The notes: generated from the letters alone by a model not told the origin. A stretch of DNA of 7,372 bases from an uncultured Bacteroides sp. (GCA_905197435.1 CAJJYX010000161.1:1-7372); one strand, 5' to 3'. Counted from the first letter of the stretch, positions 1 to 7,209 are shown. Translations and numbers: made by a program.

Positions 1-2613
1 TCCGTTATTGCCGAATGGTTGAACCAGGCTTCTTATCCTGGAGCTGCGCTGACCGAAAACTGGCAGCGTTTCATTTTCCATCAATTCCATGATGACCTTA
101 CGGGAACAAGTATACCGAGAGCTTATGAGTTCTCATGGAATGACGAATTGATTTCCCTCAAGCAGTTCTCCGGTATTCTGACTTCCTCCATCGACGCTGT
201 GGCAAGAAAGATGGATACCAAGGTGAAAGGGATACCGGTGGTGCTTTACAATGCGCTTGGATTCCAGGTTACCGATATGGCAGAGGTAGAGCTTGCCTTG
301 CCAAAGGAACCGAAAGGGGTTGCCGTATATGATATGAATGGTCGGAAAGCGGTCGCCCAACTGCTGTCCTATGCCGATGGTAAAGCCAGACTCTTGATAG
401 AAGCCGTTGTGCCCGCTACCGGTTATGCGGTATATGATGTCCGTACATCCGGTCCGTCGGCTGATGCCCGGGTATCTGTGGATTCCAATGCATTGGAGAA
501 TTCCATTTATAAGATAACGCTGGATACGAAGGGTGATATCGTTTCGTTGTTTGACAAGAAGAACGGTAAGGAGCTGGTGAAACCCGGTAAATCCATTCGT
601 CTGGCACTCTTCACGCAGAACAAGTCCTACATGTGGCCTGCTTGGGAGATCTTGAAGGAGACTATAGACCGGGAACCGGTTTCCATCACAGAGGATGTGA
701 AGATGACACTGGTGGAGGATGGTGAGCTGCGCAAGTCACTCTGCATCGAGAAACGTTATGGAGAGTCACTCTTCAAGCAGTACATCCGTTTGTATGAGGG
801 TAGCCGTGCCGACCGCATAGACTTTTACAATGAGGTGGACTGGCAGTTGTCCAATGCTTTGTTGAAGGCCGAATTTCCTTTGAACATGGCAAATACGGAA
901 GCCACCTACGATTTGGGACTTGGAAGTGTGAGGCGGGGCAACAATACGGAGACTGCCTACGAAGTCTATGCACAGTATTGGGCCGATTTGACTGACCGTA
1001 GTGGAAACTATGGCGTGTCTGTCTTGAATGACAGCAAATACGGCTGGGACAAGCCGGACGACAACACCCTCCGCCTGACCCTGCTGCATACCCCCGAAAC
1101 AGACAAGGATTATGCTTACCAGAACCGCCAGGACTTCGGGCATCATTGCTTTACATACAGTCTGGTGGGTCATGCCGGCGGACTTGACAAGGCTGTCACC
1201 ATAGAGAAGGCGGAGATATTGAACCAGAAGCTGAAAGCTTTCCGTACCGATAAACACAAGGGTACGTTGGGTAAGAAGTTTTCTTTCGTCTCTTCCAATA
1301 ACCGTAATGTCATTATCAAGGCATTGAAGAAAGCCGAGAACTCGGATGAGTATGTAGTGCGTGTCTATGAGATGGGCGGTGAGAAGGTGCAGGATGCGGT
1401 ACTTTCTTTTGCAGGCGAGATTGCCAGTGCTTGCGAAGCGGATGGCACTGAAAAGAGTATCGGTTCGGCCGAATTCAGTGGAAACGGGCTGTCTGTAAGT
1501 ATAAAACCTTATTCCATAAAGACGTTCAAAGTACGCTTGAAATCATCGGGAGAAGATACCTATCAATTACAGTATGCCTCTTTGCCGTTACCCTATAATT
1601 ATAAATGTTCATCATTCAACGAATTTCGTGGTGAAGCTGATTTTGAGTCGGGTTATTCGTTTGCGGCAGAACTGTTGCCCGAATCCCTGACTGTAAACGG
1701 GATTCCTTTCCAACTCGGTGAGAAAGATGCCGCCAACGGAATGACATGCAATGGTGATACTATTGTTCTACCGGAAGGTAAAAAGTATAATAAACTGTAT
1801 TTTCTGGCTGCCGCTACGGATGGGGACTATGCCGCTACTTTCCGGTGCGGACGGAACAAGAGTGAGGTCATTGTACCTTCCTATACCGGATTTGTCGGAC
1901 AGTGGGGGCATTCTGGGCATACCAGAGGTTATCTGAAGGATGCCGAAGTGGCTTATGTGGGGACTCACCGCCATTCTCCTACAGACGATGAGGCCTATGA
2001 GTTTACCTATATGTTCAAGTTCGGTATAGATATTCCGGAAGGTGCCGCCAGCCTTATACTTCCGAAGAATGAAAAGGTTGTTCTTTTTGCTGCCACATTG
2101 GTGGAGGAAACTCTGAAACCCGTCCAGGTTTCCACTACCTTGTTTCATACAGCCATCCGCAACAATGAGATGGAGTTGAACAGTGTGGAGGCGGAAAAAG
2201 AGAATCTGTTGAAGGGTGCGAAGATTATCGCTTATTCCGGCTATTTTAATGATAATGAGAAGCCCGAACGCATCGTTGACGGGGATGTCGATACCAAATG
2301 GTGCGAAGTGGGAAGTGCGTTGAACTATGTGGATTTTGATTTGGGTGAGGTGAAAACTGTGAGCGGTTGGAAACTGGTGAATGCAGGCCGTGAGGACAAA
2401 GGATACATTACTTCCGCTTGCTTCCTGCAAGGCAGGAACAGCCAGACTGAAGAATGGAAGACACTTGATAGCATAGATGGAAACCGGCAGAATGTTGTAT
2501 CACGCATAATTGATATTCCGGTGCAGGTACGCTATGTACGTTTAATGATAACCCGTCCTATGCAGCATATAGGAGGAAAGGTATTGCGCATCAATGAGAT
2601 GGAACTTTACTAA
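1..2613 (+). CDS. GH38 family alpha-mannosidase with C-terminal F5/8-type (discoidin) domain, 5' end cut by window
   Basis: This is an exo-acting alpha-mannosidase, probably periplasmic or outer-surface and removing alpha-linked mannose from a glycan. The frame is open from base 1 (870 codons visible), so the N-terminal catalytic half, including the nucleophile Asp and the signal peptide, lies outside; a TTG at 19 is not a real start. Visible residues (numbered from base 1): about 1-72 is the helical middle domain with QFHDDLTGT (residues 28-36), the family's HHDxxTGT-type motif whose His (here H30) ligates the active-site zinc in GH38 enzymes. About 74-515 is the GH38 C-terminal beta domain, opening with PVVLYNALGF. 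About 520-700 is a beta-sandwich stretch (VNGIPFQLG; LPEGKKYNKLYFLA). About 734-870 is a discoidin/F5/8-type C domain (IVDGDVDTKW, YVDFDLGEVKTVSGW, VRYVRLMI), likely carbohydrate-binding. The stop lies 14 bp before the GH172 gene with no terminator between, suggesting an operon. Family assignment is firm; substrate linkage is unknown. Confidence 0.9.
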   Translation, partial: SVIAEWLNQASYPGAALTENWQRFIFHQFHDDLTGTSIPRAYEFSWNDELISLKQFSGILTSSIDAVARKMDTKVKGIPVVLYNALGFQVTDMAEVELALPKEPKGVAVYDMNGRKAVAQLLSYADGKARLLIEAVVPATGYAVYDVRTSGPSADARVSVDSNALENSIYKITLDTKGDIVSLFDKKNGKELVKPGKSIRLALFTQNKSYMWPAWEILKETIDREPVSITEDVKMTLVEDGELRKSLCIEKRYGESLFKQYIRLYEGSRADRIDFYNEVDWQLSNALLKAEFPLNMANTEATYDLGLGSVRRGNNTETAYEVYAQYWADLTDRSGNYGVSVLNDSKYGWDKPDDNTLRLTLLHTPETDKDYAYQNRQDFGHHCFTYSLVGHAGGLDKAVTIEKAEILNQKLKAFRTDKHKGTLGKKFSFVSSNNRNVIIKALKKAENSDEYVVRVYEMGGEKVQDAVLSFAGEIASACEADGTEKSIGSAEFSGNGLSVSIKPYSIKTFKVRLKSSGEDTYQLQYASLPLPYNYKCSSFNEFRGEADFESGYSFAAELLPESLTVNGIPFQLGEKDAANGMTCNGDTIVLPEGKKYNKLYFLAAATDGDYAATFRCGRNKSEVIVPSYTGFVGQWGHSGHTRGYLKDAEVAYVGTHRHSPTDDEAYEFTYMFKFGIDIPEGAASLILPKNEKVVLFAATLVEETLKPVQVSTTLFHTAIRNNEMELNSVEAEKENLLKGAKIIAYSGYFNDNEKPERIVDGDVDTKWCEVGSALNYVDFDLGEVKTVSGWKLVNAGREDKGYITSACFLQGRNSQTEEWKTLDSIDGNRQNVVSRIIDIPVQVRYVRLMITRPMQHIGGKVLRINEMELY

Positions 2614-2627
2614 AATAATCAGTTATT

Positions 2628-4709
2628 ATGAAGAGATTAGTTTTTATAATTCAGTTGATGTTTATCTGTAGTGGTTTGGCTATGGCCGACCCGGTTATCT
2701 CTCTTAAGACATTGTTGCATGAGATGACAGACCGTTCCGTGCTGGCGCGTTGGTCCGAAAATGCCTATACGTGTAAGCAGTTCAGCAGCTACGATCGTAG
2801 TTCGCATAACATGACGGATAAGCGTGCCTGGTTTGGTAATTTCGACCAAGGACAGTTTATCCGCCAGGAAGAGAACGGAGGGAGGACGGAATATGTGATG
2901 ATGGATGCCGAAGGCCCCGGTGCCATAGTTCGTTTCTGGATGACTTTCTCCGGTATAAACCGAGGACAGGGAACTCTGCGTATCTACATAGACGATGAGG
3001 ACAAACCGGTAGTTGAAGGTAATGTACGTGATATATTAAGCGGACGAGTCCTTTGTGGAAGACCGCTTTCGATGTCTGTGCCTGATGAGGCTCCGATGGA
3101 AGAAAGGGGGCATAATTTGTATCTGCCCATACCTTATGCCAAGCGGTGTAAGGTGACCATCGAGTCGCCGGACTTGAAGATTACTCCGGAGGGAAAGATT
3201 GAGAGCAAGACCATTGTATACTATGCTATCAATTACCGCACTTATACTTCTCCGGTCAAGGTGATTTCTTTCTCGGCCAAAGAGTTGAAGAAGAATGCCC
3301 GGCTGATAGCTGCTGTCAATAAGAAGCTGTCGGAAGGAACACCTGGTATTGATACTCCGCTTGCAGGGGGAGAAAGTTCGCTCAATTTGGCGGCTTCACT
3401 GGCCCCGGGTGAAAGCCGTAGTTTTACGATTGACGGCTCTCGTGCCATTCGTCGTCTTTCGATGCGGATTGATGCGGATGACCGTCGCCAAGCACTCCGC
3501 TCTACGGTTCTATCCATTGCCTTTGATGGGGAATCAACTGTCTGGGCTCCGGTCGGTGAGTTTTTCGGGGTAGGCTATTATCCCGTTGCAACCGGCACGT
3601 GGTATACGCGGGCTGTGCAGGATGATGTGATGAGTGCATGGTGGGTGATGCCTTTCGAGCGGAACTGTACGATTACCTTGACCAATTACGGGGAACAGCT
3701 GGTGGAGATATCCAAGGCAGCTGCAGTTAGTGGAAAGTGGCAGTGGGATGAGCGTTCCATGCACTTTGGCACCACATGGCAACAGTTTACGCATATTCAT
3801 GCCCGGGGCGATGAGTTTGCCCAGGATCTTACGTTTGCCGATCTTAAGGGCAGGGGCGTGTATGTGGGAGATGCGGTCACTGTCTATAACCCCAACTTGG
3901 GTTGGTGGGGAGAAGGAGATGAAAAGGTGTATGTGGACGGAGAAACTTTCCCGTCGCATTTTGGAACGGGTACGGAAGATTATTATGGCTATGCTTGGGG
4001 GCGCTATGAACCGTGGATAAACCATCCTTTTGTTGCCCAGCCCATAGGGGATGGTTGCTATGCCCATATCGGCCTGGCGCAGAACACCCGTGTTCGTAGT
4101 TTGGATGCAATTCCGTTTACCCGGAGTTTGCGGTTTGATATGGAGTTGTTCGACTGGTCGAATATACATCTCAATTACGCTCCGATAACCTTTTGGTATA
4201 TGCTTCCCGGAGGTGAAATACAACCGAAACCCTTTGTGAGCGATGTACGCGAACGGGTTGCCAACCAGCCGTCGGATATTTTCGGTTCAGGGATGAGTCT
4301 GGTTGTGGAAGGCGAAGCCATGCAGCCTCGTCCGGGGCATACGGGTTCTGTTGAATTGCAGACCAATTTCCATCCCTTGTGGAGCGAGGGTATGCAGCTC
4401 TACTGGAAAGAGTTTAAACCGGGAGATAAGCTCTCACTGATTTTTGACAGTGAGGCGGAAGGACTTTATTATGCGAAAATTCAGTTTACAATAGCACCTG
4501 ATTATGGTACTTTTGTACTCCGTATGAATGATAAGGTGATTACTCCGGAAATCAATCTGACCAATGAAGAGGTGTCTTTGCTTTTGGTGAATCTTGGACT
4601 GGTCAATTTGAAAAAGGGAGAGAATGAGTTGCAGATAGAGTCGATTGCACTGGCTCCGGGATATGATACAGGTTTCTTTGGAATTGACAAGCTGATTCTT
4701 CGCAAATAA
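2628..4709 (+). CDS. GH172 (DUF2961) family glycoside hydrolase, exported
   Basis: This 693-residue protein carries the DUF2961 domain now classed as GH172. Characterised members act on alpha-D-fructofuranosides (including difructose dianhydride I synthase/hydrolase) or on alpha-D-arabinofuranosides such as mycobacterial arabinan. Residues 1-20 form a Sec signal peptide with an AMA|D type cleavage site; Cys14 does not sit in a good lipobox. Family blocks are SSYDR (53-57), DAEGPGAIVRFW (93-104), GEFFGVGYY (about 310-318) with WWVMPFERN, and GEGDEKVYVDG followed by GTGTEDYYG. The Glu of GEGD (E429) and the Glu of GTGTED (E450) are 21 residues apart, as are the acid/base and nucleophile glutamates reported for the Bifidobacterium enzyme (E270/E291, from memory), so the active site looks intact. 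Residues about 555-693 form a separate C-terminal beta-sandwich (VVEGEAM, LYWKEFKPGD, GTFVLRMND, FFGIDKLIL). The ATG is 14 bp after the GH38 stop, with no clear Shine-Dalgarno. Family confident; exact substrate open. Confidence 0.9.
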   Translation: MKRLVFIIQLMFICSGLAMADPVISLKTLLHEMTDRSVLARWSENAYTCKQFSSYDRSSHNMTDKRAWFGNFDQGQFIRQEENGGRTEYVMMDAEGPGAIVRFWMTFSGINRGQGTLRIYIDDEDKPVVEGNVRDILSGRVLCGRPLSMSVPDEAPMEERGHNLYLPIPYAKRCKVTIESPDLKITPEGKIESKTIVYYAINYRTYTSPVKVISFSAKELKKNARLIAAVNKKLSEGTPGIDTPLAGGESSLNLAASLAPGESRSFTIDGSRAIRRLSMRIDADDRRQALRSTVLSIAFDGESTVWAPVGEFFGVGYYPVATGTWYTRAVQDDVMSAWWVMPFERNCTITLTNYGEQLVEISKAAAVSGKWQWDERSMHFGTTWQQFTHIHARGDEFAQDLTFADLKGRGVYVGDAVTVYNPNLGWWGEGDEKVYVDGETFPSHFGTGTEDYYGYAWGRYEPWINHPFVAQPIGDGCYAHIGLAQNTRVRSLDAIPFTRSLRFDMELFDWSNIHLNYAPITFWYMLPGGEIQPKPFVSDVRERVANQPSDIFGSGMSLVVEGEAMQPRPGHTGSVELQTNFHPLWSEGMQLYWKEFKPGDKLSLIFDSEAEGLYYAKIQFTIAPDYGTFVLRMNDKVITPEINLTNEEVSLLLVNLGLVNLKKGENELQIESIALAPGYDTGFFGIDKLILRK

Positions 4710-4751
4710 TTTCGAAGACATCTCTATCGCAGGGTTTGCGCTTGTATTGAT

Positions 4752-4850
4752 ATAAATGAGGCTGTCTCTTTGTGAGTAGAAGAAGAGATGCTTTACGTTC
4801 TGTATGACAGAATGAAATGCCGGTCAGAGCCTCGAGACAGCCTCATTTAT
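4752..4850. repeat. 99-bp element with perfect 17-bp terminal inverted repeats and a nested hairpin
   Basis: The left arm ataaatgaggctgtctc (4752-4768) is the exact reverse complement of the right arm (4834-4850). Between them, 4790-4820 forms a second stem: ttctgt (4798-4803), loop atg, acagaa (4807-4812), continuing outward with two mismatches to gc/gc at 4790-4791 and 4819-4820. It begins 42 bp after the GH172 stop. Its position could make it a transcription terminator, but the 65-nt gap between arms and the lack of a clean T-run are atypical. A short non-autonomous mobile element (MITE-like) or dispersed intergenic repeat is an alternative. Ends of the GAGGCTGTCTC type are, from memory, common in Bacteroides intergenic regions; this was not checked. 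Confidence 0.7.
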
Positions 4851-5188
4851 CCCGAATGGACGAATATATAATATTCGTTATTATAACTTAGATACCATTA
4901 TTTCAATAGGTTATTGTATAAATCCCTCTCGTGCCACAAAATTTTGTATTTGGGCGACTAATATCGGGCAAGTGAGAGATGCATTTATCCGAAGATAACT
5001 GATGTTTTTACCGAATGCAGCATAGATTATGATAAGAATTCTGAAACTGTACATATTATGCCGAAGTTCAGAATAAATACAACGCGTTAAGATTAAGTTA
5101 TTGTTGGTAGAAGACGAGTCGGCAACCGTCAAGCCGGTGGAAGGAGTATGTGATAAGCATGAATCTGCTTGTTATATATATCAGATAC
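4851..5188. other. AT-rich intergenic stretch with no convincing gene
   Basis: These 338 bp lie between the inverted-repeat element and the terminator of the minus-strand peptidase. No RNA gene, promoter with both elements, or well-supported coding region was found. The longest minus-strand frame (4911-5132) has only a TTG start. Its first ATG, at 5054, would give a 47-residue peptide (MYSFRILIII at its start) with no recognised domain. On the plus strand, 5089-5118 reads KIKLLLVEDE, which resembles the first strand of a response-regulator receiver domain, but the similarity stops there. The stretch may be a decayed remnant. Confidence 0.5.
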
Positions 5189-5238
5189 AAAAGAGCCAAG
5201 TATCACGAGGTGAAATTCCTTTGATACTTGGCTCTTTT
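5189..5238 (-). terminator. Rho-independent terminator of the S41 peptidase gene
   Basis: Arms aaaagagccaagtatca (5189-5205) and tgatacttggctctttt (5222-5238) are perfect 17-bp reverse complements around a 16-nt loop. Read on the minus strand the hairpin starts 15 nt after the peptidase stop codon and its descending arm runs into a TTTT tract (ctcttttgtat). Because the other arm supplies the same A/T run, it could also stop transcription arriving from the left. Confidence 0.88.
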
Positions 5239-5253
5239 CATTGCGGAAATATA

Positions 5254-6519
5254 TTATTGTTTCTCTGTTATAAGTCCGACGGTATAATTCAGCACTGTAT
5301 CTTCATTCTTCATGAAATCTGCTATGGTTTGGGATACCCGATGATGAGGCGGTATGCCTATACCTTCCATGGGAAAACCTTTGGGAGAGACGTCCGGCTG
5401 GCGGGTAGGAATGCGGAAATATGTCCGGTGCTTTGTGCGGAATGGACGGGGACCGTTGCCGGTATCTCCTCCGGTGGCTTCGCCGATAAGGGTGACGTTG
5501 CCGCTTTCCTTCATGTCGAGCGTGAAACTTTCGGCGGCGGAGAGCGTATAAGTGTCGGTCAGCAGATAGACTTTGCCTTTATAGGCGTCGGCTTCGGGTT
5601 GCATGATGTAATTCTTGCTGACACAGTGCGGTTGTGCTTCGCGGATGAAGTACTTGCAGATGTCCAGTCCATTGGCACTGTTCCCTCCTCCGTTTTTACG
5701 AACGTCTATGATGAGGTATGGTAAATCCTTGACTTTGGGATAGGCTGCCTTGAAATCTTCCATGACGGGGTCCATCATGGTCTTGATGGCCAGATAACCG
5801 ATGCTGTCTTGCAGTATTTTGGTCTCCACAGTTTTTTCTTCGTTATCCGGGAAATAATCCCTTTGTTTCAAAGAAAGCATGACGGTCAGGGTATCATTTC
5901 CTCTCAGCAGTGTGTAGCTTCTCAGGGTGTCTGCATAACTACGGAATACATTATAGGCTGTACGAAGCCGTCTGTAGGGGGCGGTAGATGCTTCGGTATA
6001 TTTTTCGTTCTGTTCAATCCATTGTTTATAGGGGAGCCCGTCGATAGCTATAATCCGGTCTTTGTCATGGAAACCGTGTTCTGCCAGATAGTCATTGGGT
6101 TTGTCTACAAACAGAGAATCCTCTATAAAGGCTACGCGCTGATTGGCCGTGTACATATTGTAGCAGGTAATGGCATGGGAGCATTGTAGTGCAGAGATGT
6201 ATTCCTGCACTATCAGTCCGTAGTCTGTACTGGTCTGTGCCCGGCGGACACGGGCAAGGTATGACTGATACAATGAATCCATATTCAGATGCTTGGCTTG
6301 GTATAGTGAATAATTTTCCACGACGGTATGGTGCACTTCTTTAAAATCTTCTTCAAACTGCGACGGGCTCAATGGCAGTTCCGCGAGATAGAAGTTTTCT
6401 ACATTAATCTGCTTACCATTGTAGAAATAGTTGACGTAAACATATAAAACACACCAAATGATTGCCAATGCAGCCATTGTGATGGCTGTTACTTTTAAAA
6501 CCTTCTTCAGAATCTTCAT
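5254..6519 (-). CDS. S41-family (C-terminal processing/tricorn-like) serine peptidase, membrane-anchored
   Basis: This 421-residue protein has a positively charged N-terminus and one hydrophobic segment at about residues 8-31, so it is probably anchored in the inner membrane with a periplasmic domain. A degenerate PDZ-like piece is seen around residues 148-170 ([17 protein letters not shown]). The peptidase core includes [11 protein letters not shown] (238-248), DVRKNGGGN (272-280), TLSAAES (325-331) with predicted nucleophile Ser327 and nearby Glu330, and LIGEATGG (344-351). No lysine occupies the usual CtpA-type position after GExT, which favours the Ser/His tricorn- or IRBP-like S41 branch; His115 in QCSHAI is the best candidate for the catalytic His. 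The role is probably periplasmic protein or peptide cleavage; the target is unknown. The gene stands alone, convergent with the hydrolase pair and divergent from the cupin gene, with its own promoter and terminator. The ATG at 6519 has no strong Shine-Dalgarno, as is common in Bacteroidetes. Confidence 0.88.
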   Translation of the reverse strand: MKILKKVLKVTAITMAALAIIWCVLYVYVNYFYNGKQINVENFYLAELPLSPSQFEEDFKEVHHTVVENYSLYQAKHLNMDSLYQSYLARVRRAQTSTDYGLIVQEYISALQCSHAITCYNMYTANQRVAFIEDSLFVDKPNDYLAEHGFHDKDRIIAIDGLPYKQWIEQNEKYTEASTAPYRRLRTAYNVFRSYADTLRSYTLLRGNDTLTVMLSLKQRDYFPDNEEKTVETKILQDSIGYLAIKTMMDPVMEDFKAAYPKVKDLPYLIIDVRKNGGGNSANGLDICKYFIREAQPHCVSKNYIMQPEADAYKGKVYLLTDTYTLSAAESFTLDMKESGNVTLIGEATGGDTGNGPRPFRTKHRTYFRIPTRQPDVSPKGFPMEGIGIPPHHRVSQTIADFMKNEDTVLNYTVGLITEKQ

Positions 6520-6551
6520 GTTCTATGGAGTTTAGTCGATATTTGTTGCGG

Positions 6552-6559
6552 CAAAAATA
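6552..6559 (-). promoter_or_regulatory. Bacteroidetes -7 element for the S41 peptidase gene
   Basis: On the minus strand this reads tatttttg, an exact match to the Bacteroidetes sigma-ABfr -7 consensus TAnnTTTG. It lies about 33 bp upstream of the peptidase ATG, implying a short 5' leader. No clear TTTG is present about 20 bp further upstream; that side is simply A/T-rich. The call therefore rests on one element plus position. Confidence 0.5.
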
Positions 6560-6609
6560 GTAATAATTTTCGTTAATCTTATTTTTATAACTCTTTATTT
6601 GCCAATAAT

Positions 6610-6626
6610 GGTAACATGGAGGTAAC
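6610..6626. repeat. 11-bp-spaced direct repeat GGTAAC-N5-GGTAAC upstream of the cupin promoter
   Basis: The hexamer ggtaac occurs at 6610-6615 and 6621-6626, a spacing of 11 bp, close to one helical turn. It lies 21 bp upstream of the cupin -33 element, a place where activators often bind. Two short copies can arise by chance, so an operator role is only a suggestion. Confidence 0.3.
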
Positions 6627-6647
6627 TAACTGAGTTTCAAGTGCCTT

Positions 6648-6679
6648 CTTGCATAATATATAGTAGTTGGCTAACTTTG
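6648..6679 (+). promoter_or_regulatory. Bacteroidetes-type promoter of the cupin gene
   Basis: The -7 element taactttg (6672-6679) matches TAnnTTTG exactly. The -33 region cttg (6648-6651) matches three of four bases of TTTG and is separated by 20 bp, within the normal range. The expected transcription start is near 6685-6688, leaving a leader of about 27 nt. Confidence 0.75.
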
Positions 6680-6700
6680 CAACCGTAAATCAAAACATAT

Positions 6701-6706
6701 AGGAGA
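6701..6706 (+). promoter_or_regulatory. Ribosome binding site that fixes the cupin start
   Basis: The sequence aggaga is a good Shine-Dalgarno sequence. It is 7 nt from the ATG at 6714 but only 1 nt from the in-frame GTG at 6708, so the ATG is the likely start. Confidence 0.75.
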
Positions 6707-6713
6707 AGTGATT

Positions 6714-7070
6714 ATGAAGAACTATCAGAAAGTAAGTGTGCCCGCAGGCGAGGCACGTGTCGAGTTGCATGATTCATTGAATCTGACCGGTGCAGAAGTA
6801 TCAATCAATAATCTGCCGGCTGGCGCAGGAGTACCCTTTGTACATTCGCACAAGCAGAATGAAGAAATTTATGCTGTCCTCTCCGGGCGCGGCACAATGG
6901 TGATTGACGGAGAAACTGTAGAATTGCAGGCCGGTGATTGGCTTCGCGTGGCTCCGGCAGGAGAACGCCAATTGTCTGCTGCTGCGGACAGTGCCATCAG
7001 TGTCATTTGTATCCAGGTGAAAGCCGGTTCGCTGGAAGGCTTTACGATGACAGACGCTGTGGTTAAATAA
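6714..7070 (+). CDS. Small single-domain cupin protein
   Basis: This 118-residue protein has no signal peptide and is probably cytoplasmic. It is a single cupin_2-type beta-barrel. Motif 1 is clear: PFVHSHKQNEEIYAVLSG, with His44, His46 and Glu50 or Glu51 as metal ligands. Motif 2 is GDWLRVAPAGERQ (74-86): the PxG turn is kept but the usual metal-ligand His is replaced by Gln86. The protein may therefore bind metal with altered geometry, or act in ligand binding rather than classic dioxygenase or isomerase chemistry. Length fits stand-alone cupins. It is transcribed alone from a strong promoter, divergent from the S41 peptidase. The neighbours do not reveal a substrate and I cannot assign a specific function. 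Confidence 0.88.
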   Translation: MKNYQKVSVPAGEARVELHDSLNLTGAEVSINNLPAGAGVPFVHSHKQNEEIYAVLSGRGTMVIDGETVELQAGDWLRVAPAGERQLSAAADSAISVICIQVKAGSLEGFTMTDAVVK

Positions 7071-7097
7071 GGCGGGCTCATGTAGGTCGGTTTAAAA

Positions 7098-7124
7098 TAA
7101 GAGGAGATTGCCAAAACCCTCTTA
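7098..7124 (+). terminator. Possible weak terminator after the cupin gene
   Basis: A 7-bp perfect stem taagagg (7098-7104) / cctctta (7118-7124) with a 13-nt loop lies 28 bp past the cupin stop. It is followed by acactttcttt, a broken T-run. The stem is A/T-rich and weak; the larger palindrome just downstream may be the real end of transcription. Confidence 0.35.
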
Positions 7125-7132
7125 ACACTTTC

Positions 7133-7209
7133 TTTAAGGCGCGGATTATGCGAATTTCACGGATTTGGTTTACTGAATCCGCGTTATTCTGTGTAATCCG
7201 CGCCTTAAA
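7133..7209. repeat. 77-bp long imperfect palindrome built from GCGGATTA-like units
   Basis: The outer arms tttaaggcgcggatta (7133-7148) and taatccgcgccttaaa (7194-7209) are perfect 16-bp reverse complements. Pairing continues inward: gaat (7152-7155) with attc (7186-7189), and cacggatt (7158-7165) with aatccgcg (7176-7183) with one mismatch, around a 10-nt loop. The arms contain related units (gcggatta, acggattt, gaatccgcg, taatccgcg), as if a short GGATT-centred unit had been duplicated and inverted. It could act as a terminator or mRNA-stabilising structure for the cupin transcript, or be a copy of a dispersed intergenic repeat. Confidence 0.75.

Noticed and set aside
19..21. TTG as the start codon of the GH38 gene
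   Set aside because: The frame is open to base 1 and the text before it (EW just ahead of LNQ) continues the helical domain, so the gene simply enters from the left edge.
1768..2430. A 220-codon minus-strand frame inside the GH38 gene
   Set aside because: It is a mirror of the discoidin and beta-sandwich coding region, with no recognisable domain and no promoter or ribosome binding site seen.
3534..4223. A 229-codon minus-strand frame inside the GH172 gene
   Set aside because: It is antisense to conserved GH172 motifs including the catalytic region. The translation is rich in Pro, His and Ile with no recognisable domain.
4911..5132. A 73-codon minus-strand frame as a real gene
   Set aside because: Its start is TTG, the first ATG leaves only 47 residues, and no domain or ribosome binding site is evident. 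It is kept only as a possible remnant.
5101..5724. A 207-codon plus-strand frame overlapping the peptidase gene
   Set aside because: It starts at TTG without a ribosome binding site, runs through the peptidase terminator and lies antisense to a well-supported S41 gene. Its translation beyond the first residues has no domain character.
6708..6713. GTG at 6708 as the cupin start
   Set aside because: It lies only 1 nt from the Shine-Dalgarno sequence; the ATG at 6714 has proper spacing.
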